DNA from: Streptomyces sp. TN58
GTDB lineage: Bacteria > Actinomycetota > Actinomycetes > Streptomycetales > Streptomycetaceae
Length of the DNA: 64,000 bases
Assembly: GCF_001941845.1 (NCBI RefSeq)
Contig: NZ_CP018870.1
Span: 1 to 64,000 of the forward strand
Direction: 5' to 3'
The notes beneath the pieces were generated by a model. That model ran no database searches. It had not been told where the DNA came from and saw only the letters and a list, made by a program, of their open reading frames with translations. The stretch's first letter is position 1. Each line of letters opens with the position of its first letter. This document shows positions 44,300-52,484 of the stretch, piece by piece. A program made the translations under genes and the position numbers.

Positions 44300-44890
44300 C
44301 TGGGGTGGCAGCTCAGCTTGCCGGTTGCCCAGTTCTTCGGGGTTTGGTGCCGACCTTGTGGTGGGCCGGTCGGGTGTAGGACTCGCCGGTGGCGAGGACG
44401 CGTCCGACGTCGTAGCGGGTGGCGGGCCGCTTGTTCTTCGAGCCGGGCGGGCGGCCGGGGCGGGGTCGGCTGGGTTTCGGTGCACGGGCTGGCGTGCCGG
44501 TCTGCGCGTGCAGGTTCCTGAACCCGCGGCGTACTCGGGCGGGGGTGAGTCTGTACGGTTCCGCTGGTCGCTCCCACGGCCGGGGAGGTCGCGCGCGAGC
44601 GGGCGGGCAAGACGAAGTTGGGCGTGTGCCGCGAGGACGATCCAGGTCCAGCGGTCGGCCGCGGCGGAGTCCCGGAGCTTGGGACGGGTCCAGCCGAGCG
44701 TCTGCTTGAGCAGGCGGAACGTGTGCTCCACGTCGAACCTTCGCAGGAACGCCCGCCAGCACCGATCCACGTCCTCGGGGCCCGCACCGGTGCCCGACCA
44801 CCAGAGCCAGGCGGGCTTGTTCACCCCGCCGCTTGGCAGCTTCGCGACCGTCAACCGAATCCCGGTGCCCTCGGTGATCGGCAAGGGGCC
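44300..44890 (-). pseudogene. DDE transposase C-terminal remnant (IS701-like)
   Basis: Reads GTGIRLTVAKLPSGGVNKPA, WRAFLRRFDVEHTFRLLKQT, LGWTRPKLRDSAAADRWTWI, then after a frameshift near 44590 LTPARVRRGFRNLHAQTGTP and GRPPGSKNKRPATRYDVGR. This is the end of a common Streptomyces NF-type IS701/IS4-like transposase. The N-terminal half is absent. Confidence 0.8.
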
Positions 44891-44929
44891 CTCATGGTCA
44901 ATTTCGGCCAGCTGCGCGCCGGGCGCGGG

Positions 44930-45229
44930 GTACTGCGTGATGGGGCGTGGTCGGGCTGCGCGCTCATCGGCGGGTGCTCACCGAGCGGCAGGGGGGAACG
45001 ACTCCCGCAGTGGCTCGAAGCCGGTCCGCCGGGACGTTCTTCCCAGTCCCCCCACACTCTCGCGGCCGGCATCGACCGAGACCGCGACGCCGTCATCGCC
45101 GGCCTGACCCTGCCCTGGAGCTCCGGCGTTGTCGAAGGGCACGTCAACAGGATCAAGATGCTCAAGCGCCAGATGTTCGGACGCGCCGGCTTCACACTGC
45201 TCCGCAAGCGGGTCCTCCTCGCCCCGTGA
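44930..45229 (+). pseudogene. ISL3-family transposase C-terminal remnant
   Basis: Across two frames it reads LPQWLEA and IDRDRDAVIAGLTLPWSSGV, VEGHVNRIKMLKRQMFGRAG and FTLLRKRVLLAP, the conserved ISL3 C-terminus. It is back-to-back with the IS701-like remnant at 44.9 kb, so two dead elements abut. Confidence 0.85.
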
Positions 45230-45290
45230 CCGACGTCAGTGGCTCCTGGAACCATGCCTTCGTCCGAGACAGCCGTATCAGGAGCCATGC

Positions 45291-45707
45291 ATGGGAACGT
45301 GGGGAACCGGCCCGTTCGACAGCGACCTCGCCGCAGACTTCGTCGATCAACTTGAGGGGCTCGCCCACCAGCAGGTCATCGCCCTGCTGGAGAGGGCATT
45401 CCAGCGAGTCACCGACTCAGAGGAACGCGTCGACGGCGGAGACGGGGCCGAAGCCGTCGCCGCCGGCGCCCTCGTCGCCAGCACCCTCCCAGACAGCCCC
45501 ATCGTGATCGACCCCGATGACGGCCCCAGGGAACCGCTGCCCAAACTGCCAGCCTCCCTTCGCGCGTCGGCGAAACTGGCACTGGACCGGGTTCTCCAGG
45601 ACGGATCAGAACTGACAACCGGCTGGGTGGACAGCGCTGACGCCAACCAGTGGCGCCAGGAAGTGCGACAGATCCTCCAAGCACTCGAAACACCCACTGA
45701 TCACTAA
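45291..45707 (+). CDS. DUF4259 domain protein
   Basis: A 138-aa protein with the family start MGTWGTGPFDSDLAADFVDQ, then a helical region and LTTGWVDSADANQWRQEVRQ. DUF4259 proteins are frequent single genes in actinobacteria and are often found as orphan immunity-like proteins. AGGAG lies 5 bases before the ATG. The gene begins 60 bases after the ISL3 scar. Confidence 0.82.
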   Translation: MGTWGTGPFDSDLAADFVDQLEGLAHQQVIALLERAFQRVTDSEERVDGGDGAEAVAAGALVASTLPDSPIVIDPDDGPREPLPKLPASLRASAKLALDRVLQDGSELTTGWVDSADANQWRQEVRQILQALETPTDH

Positions 45708-45891
45708 TCGCGACCGCTTCACGAAAGTCGTGCCAGAACCCGTCAACCGACAGCGTTGTTCGTGGGTTCCGGCGGCGGTCAGTGATCACCGGCACTCTGG
45801 ATGTTCACGGCACATAACGGCAGCACCTTGGTCGTCCCGCCCGTCGACCGGCTTCGGAGACCCGTCGTGATCGTTCGGCGGAAAAGGAGCC

Positions 45892-46467
45892 GTGCTGTCT
45901 GCGACAGAGGTGACACCATGCGGTGTCATGGCAGATGACAGCACCAGTACGTTTCAGGCGGGCCAGACGGGCCTCATCGTCCGGATCCCGGAGGCGGAGC
46001 CGTCCGTCCGCGGGTGGCGTGAACAGCTCGACCCCTCAGCCCAGGCCGGGGTTCCAGCCCACGTCACCGTGCTCTTCCCGTTCCTCGATGAGAGCCGAAT
46101 AGATGCGCTCGTCTACTCCGCTCTCGCGGACGTGCTGGCCAGCCACCCGGCCTTTGATCTGCGGTTCGAGAGGTGTGGGCGTCTCCCGGAAGTGCTGTAT
46201 CTCGTCCCCGAGCCTGATACGCAGTTGCGGCAGCTCACGGAGGCGATCGCTGATCGTTGGCCTGAGGCTCCGCCGTATGGCGGCCGGTTTGCCGAGATCG
46301 TGCCGCACCTGACCATCGCTCAAGGTCAGGAAGACGCCGTTCTGGAGGAGATCGAGGCCGACCTCGCCGACAAGCTCCCGTTCACGTCTCATGTCGCGTC
46401 GGTTGAACTGATGGTGCACGACGGTGTGAAATGGCAGGAACGGGCGTCGTTCGCACTCGGAGAATGA
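45892..46467 (+). CDS. 2H phosphoesterase / 2'-5' RNA ligase-like protein
   Basis: A 191-aa protein with the two signature His motifs of 2H phosphoesterases: HVTVLFPF (about residue 51) and HLTIAQG (about 143). Family members hydrolyse or join 2',5'- or cyclic phosphodiesters of RNA, tRNA fragments or nucleotides. The GTG at 45892 is supported by AAGGAG about 5 bases upstream; ATG 45928 is an alternative, directly after a small GACACC/GGTGTC hairpin that could affect initiation. The 3' end overlaps the reverse-strand truncated ATPase gene. Confidence 0.82.
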   Translation: MLSATEVTPCGVMADDSTSTFQAGQTGLIVRIPEAEPSVRGWREQLDPSAQAGVPAHVTVLFPFLDESRIDALVYSALADVLASHPAFDLRFERCGRLPEVLYLVPEPDTQLRQLTEAIADRWPEAPPYGGRFAEIVPHLTIAQGQEDAVLEEIEADLADKLPFTSHVASVELMVHDGVKWQERASFALGE

Positions 46468-47323
46468 AGCAGGTCGTGGCGACGCGTGCCGTGCTGACCG
46501 TGAGCCGGTCGAGGACGGCGTCCACCCGCTCGGTCCGGACCAGGGTGCGCCGAGCGACCTCCCCGTCCTGCCTCTCCTCGATGGTGAGTGACCCGATGCG
46601 GCGCAGGAAGAGCAGCACCGGCGGGTCGGCGGACAGCGCGGTCAACTGCTCGGCCGCCTCGGCCCGGGCCTCCTCGCTCTTGAGCGGCAGGCGCAGCACG
46701 GTCACGTATCCGTCGGCCGCGAAGCCGTTCACGGCGTCGGGGACGCCGTCGAGGGGGACAGGCAGACAGAGGTGGAAGACGTCGGCGGCCACCTCCGCTG
46801 CGAGGGTCACGTCGCCGCCCAGGAGATCCTTGAGCGAGGTCTCGTCGGCGAAGGTGAAGCGATAGCCGTCGAAGACCCGGCTTCCCGCCCCGGCGACCGA
46901 GTAGACCTGGGGTGCTCCGGTCAGCTGGAGAACGCTCTTGAAGCCGATCCCCTTGTTGCCGATGCCTTCCTCCGGTCGCTTGTCCGACTGTGCGATGTAG
47001 GTCATCGCGTCGAAGTTGCTGCCGCTGACGGGCCGTCCGGTGTTCGCCACGTACACCGCACCGTGCGGGCCCTCGTCGTGGTCGAGCCTGATCAGGACCC
47101 TGCCGCCGGGGTCATCGGCGTCATGCGCGTCGTGGGCGTTCTGAAGGAGCTCCACCAAGGCGCGATGCTCGTAGTCTCGGACGGCTTGTTCGATGAGGTT
47201 CTTGAGGCTCCGGAACAGGTTCCAGCGGTCCTTGGACTCCTGATACGAAGCAATGCGGTCGAGCGTCTTCGCACGCATTTCGGCACTGCGGTCCGGCAAG
47301 GGTGTGTCCCCCTTCAGACGCAT
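46382..47323 (-). pseudogene. Truncated sacsin-type HSP90-like ATPase gene
   Basis: The first about 285 residues match the N-terminal ATPase domain of sacsin-like bacterial proteins: EQAVRDYEHRALVELLQNAH (Asn/Asp of the GHKL N-box), GGRVLIRLDHDEGPHGAVYV, and GIGNKGIGFKSVLQ (G-box). At about 46468 the frame enters DNA antisense to the 2H phosphoesterase gene and ends without further domains. Intact relatives run to 1000 aa or more and often sit in defence islands. The 3' part has been replaced by a rearrangement whose junction lies next to the phosphoesterase stop. Confidence 0.8.
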
Positions 47324-47522
47324 TCGAGCGCACTGAACAGTACGGCGGTAGCGACGGCGGGGGCCACATGATGCCGGGTGTGAAGCCAGGGCGGCGCCTG
47401 CAAGATGTCCTCGGTGCGGGCTGCAGCGCGCCCCGCGGGAAGCGTCTGGTCACTGCTTGATCGTCGACACGGCTGGCTCCACACCAAGCACGGCCGACGT
47501 TGACGGCCCCCGCGCGGTGGGA

Positions 47523-47936
47523 TCAGCCCCGCGCGATGAACCGGGCTAGGTCCGTGTCACTCCCCCGCGGCAACTCCTTCACCGCCGCCCCGGGCAGCCC
47601 CGCGACGATGGTGCGCAGCCGCGCTTCGAGCTCCGGGAGCGCCGCCCAGGCCCCTTCGGGGGCCGTGACGGTTGCGAGCAGCAGGTCTCCCTCGTAGAAG
47701 TAGGCGTCCAGCAGCGGTTCCTCGGCCAGCAGGCGCACCGCGAGGGGAAGGACGAACGGGAGCGCCACCTGCTGCGCGAGGAGGGTGCGCAGGTCGGCGG
47801 GTCGCAGTTCGCCGAGCGGGACCCGGCGCAGACCGTGCACCGTGCGGACCAGCCGTGTCGCGTTGGCGGGCACGGCCTCCCAGCGCGGCGGGTCGAGGTC
47901 GTCGAGCGTACGGTCGAGGTGCAACAGAGGGTCCAT
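47523..47936 (-). CDS. CDI-immunity-like protein
   Basis: A 137-aa protein whose central LRPADLRTLLAQQVALPFVL and LPLAVRLLAEEPLLDAYFYE match contact-dependent growth-inhibition immunity-type proteins annotated widely in actinobacteria. N-terminal MDPLLHLDRTLDDLDPPRWE. ATG 47936 is preferred; an ATG at 47945 adds three residues. No toxin gene is adjacent, so it is an orphan or may guard against the toxins of neighbours. Confidence 0.78.
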   Translation of the reverse strand: MDPLLHLDRTLDDLDPPRWEAVPANATRLVRTVHGLRRVPLGELRPADLRTLLAQQVALPFVLPLAVRLLAEEPLLDAYFYEGDLLLATVTAPEGAWAALPELEARLRTIVAGLPGAAVKELPRGSDTDLARFIARG

Positions 47937-48193
47937 GGGTGCCATTCTCGGCCCGGTTTAAGTGGAGGTGACGTGCGGCGTCCGCCCGAACACCGGCCCC
48001 CCGTGGAGTTCGGGCATGGCCCTGCGACATGATGATCATGTCAGCGCACTGCGAGCGGTCGCAGACTCCGGCGGCGCGAGCCGGTCGGCGTTCGTTCGAC
48101 CGCGCGGCCGTCGCCGAGCGTCGATACGGAGGGTCGTCATGTCTTGTCGCGATCGCGCGCGCGGGGCTTCTCGGGGCCTGGCAAGCTGGTCGG

Positions 48194-48670
48194 ATGGCCA
48201 AAGTCTGCTGGAGCGCGGAGCGTTCCACGAACGTCGAGTACGCCTCGTTTCGTGTGGGTGCGTTCTCGCTGCTGGACGACACCGTGATGGAGCAGCTTCC
48301 CCCGGCTGCCGGGGGTTTGGCGGTCGGCGAGTACGCGGTCGGGATCGGCAGCTTGGTGCACACGCACTTCGATGTGGATGTCCTGGTGGAGGTCTGGGAC
48401 GAGGCGCCGCCCGTCTTGGCCGGGCAGGAGCCGCTGGGTGAGGCGTCGATCGCGGTGCGCAGCGGTATCTTCGCCGTGTACGACTTCTGGGGTGCGCCGC
48501 GGGGCGAGCCGATCCCTCTCGGCGGGCCGGCCCGGTACGCGCTGCGGGTGTACCGGTTCCCGATGAAACGGCCGGGAGCCGTGGGCGGGGCGGAGGGGCT
48601 GGAGACGTACGCGGTTCATGTGTGGCAGGCCGCTGGCGAGGCCGGGGGCCCGCCTGTGCTGCTGGAGTAG
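48194..48670 (+). CDS. Hypothetical beta-rich protein, 158 aa
   Basis: MAKVCWSAERSTNVEYASFR then FSLLDDTVMEQLPPAAGGLA, and a C-terminal YALRVYRFPMKRPGAV ending LETYAVHVWQAAGEAG. A compact beta-sandwich-like composition without signal or membrane segments. Family unknown; possibly another immunity protein. Confidence 0.62.
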   Translation: MAKVCWSAERSTNVEYASFRVGAFSLLDDTVMEQLPPAAGGLAVGEYAVGIGSLVHTHFDVDVLVEVWDEAPPVLAGQEPLGEASIAVRSGIFAVYDFWGAPRGEPIPLGGPARYALRVYRFPMKRPGAVGGAEGLETYAVHVWQAAGEAGGPPVLLE

Positions 48671-49168
48671 AGGTCGGTCGCTTTCGCTTCGCGGCCTGGA
48701 CCCGCTCGTCGCGGTGGAAGTCCTTGTGGAGGGCCGGACTGCGAGGTTGTGGTTCTTGGCGATGTAGCGGACGGAGTAGTTGCCGTCACCGGCGCCGCCG
48801 CCCTCGCAGGCTGTCAGCGGAATCTGGGCGCTCGCAGCGGTACCAGGCGCGGAGGCTCGCCTTGACGGATTCCGCCTACGGTGGCCTCAGCGCCCTCTTG
48901 GATGGAGCCGCGAAGGAGGTCATTCTATGGATTCTGTGGAAGGCTGGGAGCGTACGTTGTGGCAGCGTTGATGTGCTCGGCAGCTTCGAAGGAGCGAGCT
49001 GCCGGTAGTTGTCGGCAAGGTTGAGTTGGGTAGAAGCCGACGATGTGGAGACTGGCGCGTGCGCCTGGACGCGCTTCCTCCGGGGCCGCGCCCTGCGACC
49101 AGACGTACGGCCCATGGCAGCGTTGGATGGTCGCCCGGTAGATCAAACCTTTCGTTTTGCTTGGGGGT

Positions 49169-49393
49169 GTGAGACCGCCGATCCGTCTCCCGGACCTGAT
49201 CACGCTCCAAGGGACGTGGCAGCAGGCCTACGCCGAACTCGCTCAGGGCCCCGCTGGCCGGTACGGCCGCGCTGTGGCAGCGGCTGATCACTCGGCCTCC
49301 GTCCAGGCCGAGGTGTCCGTGTCAGCAGAGCGGGCTACTTCGTCACGCCGGACTGAGGCGGCGGAATTTGTGGGAGGCGAGGGGGAACGATGA
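49169..49393 (+). CDS. Possible small protein, weak evidence
   Basis: A 74-residue frame after GTG with GGGGGT upstream. The first 25 residues (PDLITLQGTWQQAYAELAQG) resemble short Streptomyces plasmid proteins, but the rest looks frameshifted. The interval 48671-49168 has no other supportable gene. Confidence 0.25.
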   Translation: MRPPIRLPDLITLQGTWQQAYAELAQGPAGRYGRAVAAADHSASVQAEVSVSAERATSSRRTEAAEFVGGEGER

Positions 49394-49876
49394 GGAGAGG
49401 ATGTTGGACTTCAACTCTCCGGTGAGTGCGGACGCAAGGAATTGCGTGCACGACACGGAGTAGTGTTCCCAACGGGGGCCCCTCGCCTCGTTCACCATGA
49501 CAGTCCATTCGTTCGGCTCAACGCCCGGAAGAACGAGCCAGTAGAGGCATTCTCCGTTGTCTGTGGTCGCCCATGGGACAACTACGGATCCTTCGGTCTC
49601 CAGTTCTGCCGGCCTCTTTTCGAACGTCCAGAGATCTTGCAGGTCTCGGAACTGGTACTCGGCCCACTTGAGGAGGTCGTAGTGCCTGTTGGGGCAGCCG
49701 GGCTCCAGGATATAGAGGTAGTCGTCCCAGTTGCTTCCTCCGTAGACGCTGATGAGCTCCTTGTAGTCGTTGGGGAGCTCTACCGCGAGGGTGCGTTCGA
49801 CTTCGCTCCACGCCTTGTCGCGGGGCTGGCTCGGCGCAGGGGCGATTTCGAGCAGACGTGCGAGGGCGTTGCTCAC
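49343..49876 (-). CDS. SMI1/KNR4 family immunity-like protein
   Basis: A 177-aa protein with the family pattern: AWSEVERTLAVELPNDYKEL then ISVYGGSNWDDYLYILEPG, and ECLYWLVLPGVEPNEWTVMV. SMI1/KNR4 superfamily members are the most common immunity proteins in bacterial polymorphic toxin systems. Starts at GTG 49876 with GGACC upstream. No toxin beside it. Confidence 0.82.
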   Translation of the reverse strand: MSNALARLLEIAPAPSQPRDKAWSEVERTLAVELPNDYKELISVYGGSNWDDYLYILEPGCPNRHYDLLKWAEYQFRDLQDLWTFEKRPAELETEGSVVVPWATTDNGECLYWLVLPGVEPNEWTVMVNEARGPRWEHYSVSCTQFLASALTGELKSNILSSSFPLASHKFRRLSPA

Positions 49877-50172
49877 GGGGAGGTCCTGTTCCTAAGGGTT
49901 GGCAAGTCCGGACGGACGGGATGGCAGTGGCCGGAAGGTGTTTTCTGGGGGCAGCCGAGCCTGGTCCTCCGCTATACGGTGCGCCGTTGCATGGGCCGCC
50001 TGGGTGGGCACGGCTCGCGTGCACCTTCGAAGAGGCCGGCCCACCAGGCGGCCAGTCCGGATAGGGGGGCCTATCGTTGGGCGTGACATGGTTACTCGTC
50101 AAGAACAGGCGAGGCGAGACCAGCAGCCAGCTCGCCCGGCTCTTTGTGCACCACGCGCCCGACCGCCCGAAG

Positions 50173-50208
50173 AGGGCCCCCTCCGGCTGGGCGGCCGGAG
50201 GGGCCCTT
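50173..50208 (-). terminator. Hairpin after the 365-aa membrane protein gene
   Basis: A stem of about 15 bp (GGGCCCCCTCCGGC pairing with GCCGGAGGGGCCC, one bulge) 12 bases past the reverse-strand gene end at 50220. Confidence 0.7.
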
Positions 50209-50219
50209 CGAGGTGCAGG

Positions 50220-51317
50220 CTACTGGCGCCAGCGGTTCTGACCGGGGCCCTTGCAGGTGTACGTCTTCCCGTTCGCCGTACCGACCGCTCCGCCCGGCGA
50301 GCAGAACGCCCCCGGATGCACGGTCTTCGCACCGCCGCCTGTCGACCCGCTTGAGCTCGACGAATCGTCATGTCCCGTTGAGGTCCCGGGGCGCTCGTAG
50401 TCGGGATCGTTCGCCGGGATCTGGTACGTGGTGCCCTTCGTGGCCGGACAGCTCTTCACCAGGGACGCCTCGCTCCACCTGCCCAGATCTAGACGGACCG
50501 TGGTGGTCGAGGTGACCTTGCCGTCCTTGCCCGGGTCCTGGAAGCAGACGTGCCACTCCTCACCGTCCTTCGCGGCCTGCTCCGCAGTGGGCGTGTCCGT
50601 GTCGAGGTAGACGTCCTCCAGCGACACCCGCTCCAGCGGCACGCCCGCCGCCTTGAGATCCGCCATCGCCTTGTTGTAGGTGGCGCCCACCACGTTAGGC
50701 ATCACCGGCCACGGCAGCGCACCGCCGTCCTCCTTCGGACACGGCTCGCCCTCCTTGACCACGGAGAAGTCCACGCCCTTCTTCCCGCCGGCCAGGTCGG
50801 AGACCTTCTGGAAGCACACTGTCCAGTTCCCAGCGAGGACGACCCCGCGGGCCTCGCTGGAGGCGTCACGGTTGCCGACCGTGTATCCGGCAGCCTCGGC
50901 GCCCTTGCGTGCCTCGGTCAGCGCCTTGCCCGTGTAGTCCGACAGCTGCGGCACAGCCGCCGGGGCGGGCGTCTCCGATGCCTTCGACGTGGCAGCCGTC
51001 GTCGGCGTCGCTGCGGCCTTCGCGTCGTCCTTCTTCTTCACCGGGTGCGCGATGCCGGCCACGATCAGGCAGAGCATCAGGGTGCCGACCGTTGCGGCGA
51101 TCCGCTGCCACACCTGCCACGGATGCCTCAACCCGCCCGTGCTGATCCAGATCATGGCGATGGACGCGAACATGAGGAGTATGCCGAGCCCCTGGGCGAT
51201 CGCCATGATGACGGCGGCCGCGCCGATGAATCCGAGACGGACTCCCGAAGTCTGCCACCAGGGGCGTATCGGGGCCGGTGGAGGGGTGTACGGGTAGGGC
51301 GGCTGGCCATAGGCCAC
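50220..51317 (-). CDS. Membrane-anchored PASTA-like protein
   Basis: A 365-aa protein. GTG 51317 has AGGAG at a good distance (the longer upstream frame lacks a site). N-terminal Pro-rich YGQPPYPYTPPPAPIRPWWQ, then two transmembrane segments (LGFIGAAAVIMAIAQGLGIL; IAATVGTLMLCLIVAGIAH). The exported part has two PASTA-like units (VPQLSDYTGKALTEARKGAE and MPNVVGATYNKAMADLKAAG), each followed by a Cys pair region, and a C-terminal CSPGGAVGTANGKTYTC. It resembles the 196-aa gene at 51644-52234 in layout. Probably an envelope protein. Confidence 0.78.
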   Translation of the reverse strand: MAYGQPPYPYTPPPAPIRPWWQTSGVRLGFIGAAAVIMAIAQGLGILLMFASIAMIWISTGGLRHPWQVWQRIAATVGTLMLCLIVAGIAHPVKKKDDAKAAATPTTAATSKASETPAPAAVPQLSDYTGKALTEARKGAEAAGYTVGNRDASSEARGVVLAGNWTVCFQKVSDLAGGKKGVDFSVVKEGEPCPKEDGGALPWPVMPNVVGATYNKAMADLKAAGVPLERVSLEDVYLDTDTPTAEQAAKDGEEWHVCFQDPGKDGKVTSTTTVRLDLGRWSEASLVKSCPATKGTTYQIPANDPDYERPGTSTGHDDSSSSSGSTGGGAKTVHPGAFCSPGGAVGTANGKTYTCKGPGQNRWRQ

Positions 51318-51643
51318 TGCAGACTCCTCGGTAACAGAAAGCGTCAATGTGACTGACGGATCGTAGCGATGAGGACCAACGGCGTCCGCCGCGCCCGGCA
51401 TGCGGGCCATCCGCCCACGGGACGCAGGCCAGAACATCATTTGCCAGCGAGGCCGGGCGAGCGAGTAGCGCCGTGGTTCACCGCCGCCGCTCCTGGCCGC
51501 TGCGGCGCAAGCGCTCCGTCCACCGCACGCGGCGAGTGGACGGCTGGGTTTACCCGCCCCTGCCCCGCTGGTGGCTCGCGGGTCCTCAGCCGCCGCGCTG
51601 CCGACGGCTGCACGACGGTGGCCGTCACCATGAGCAGGGGACG
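51318..51643. other. Intergenic, no gene seen
   Basis: 326 bases between the two PASTA-like genes, presumably containing the promoter of the downstream one. Nothing else seen. Confidence 0.35.
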
Positions 51644-52234
51644 TTAAGGGCAGTCCTCGCCGAACTTGACCACGCCGACTGAGACCTTTTCAGTGATGGG
51701 GACGGCCTTGTTCTTCGGGTCTTGGTCGCAAATCTTCCAGTTGGTCAGGAGCAGTACCGTACGTCCCTGGCCGCTGACATCGTGGAACGAAGTGGCCTTG
51801 TAGCCGTCGGCGAACCCTGCTGTTTTGAGGGCTTCTACGAGCAGGTCACCGGACTTGCCTGTCATGTCAGGGACTTGCGCCGTCTGCGGTGCTGCTTCCT
51901 GCATCGGCTCGGGAGCCTTGGCCACCACGGGCGGGGGCGCGGTGACCGTGACGGTCGCGGTGACCGTGACGGTGACGGTCGGGGCGGGTTTGGCCTCGGC
52001 GGGCTTGGCGTCGGAAGGTGAGACCGCGGCGGCGAACATCGTGGCTATCAGGAAGAGGGCGATCATGCCCCCGCACCCGAGGACGGTCTTCTGCTTGGCG
52101 TTGAGCTGGCTGTCGGGCTTGCCAGGGCCGTTCGCCAGCTGCGGGGTGAACGGCTGGCCGGCCTCCGACGCTGCGGAAGCGGGCACATCATCGGGCCGCT
52201 GAGGGTGGCCGGGGGCAGGTGTGGGCGCAGTCAT
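51644..52234 (-). CDS. Single-pass PASTA-like protein
   Basis: A 196-aa protein. ATG 52234 follows AGGAG. N-terminal disordered Pro-rich segment, a transmembrane segment (TVLGCGGMIALFLIATMFAA), a linker with a VTVTVTATVTVT run, and a PASTA-like domain (VPDMTGKSGDLLVEALKTAG) with a conserved Cys region (LLLTNWKICDQDP) and a final EDCP. Related in design to its neighbour at 50.2-51.3 kb; probably a paralogous pair displayed outside the membrane. Confidence 0.77.
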   Translation of the reverse strand: MTAPTPAPGHPQRPDDVPASAASEAGQPFTPQLANGPGKPDSQLNAKQKTVLGCGGMIALFLIATMFAAAVSPSDAKPAEAKPAPTVTVTVTATVTVTAPPPVVAKAPEPMQEAAPQTAQVPDMTGKSGDLLVEALKTAGFADGYKATSFHDVSGQGRTVLLLTNWKICDQDPKNKAVPITEKVSVGVVKFGEDCP

Positions 52235-52484
52235 GGATTGCTCCTGTGGCAAGTGAGAGGGAAGCCCCAACTTGGTGCGGTGAAGTGGGGTTCTCACACT
52301 GCCGGGAGCTGGCGGCGCTCAACATACACGTTGAATACCGAACAACACCAGATCACGCAGCCACCGCAGCGGCACGTCTAAGAGGGCGGTTCGTGAGGTC
52401 TTGAGTGGCTTTGTCGTCGCCTGATGGTATGGGTGCAGGGCGGAATCCGCCGGTCCGCAGCCGGGGGCCTGCTGGTGTGATGAT

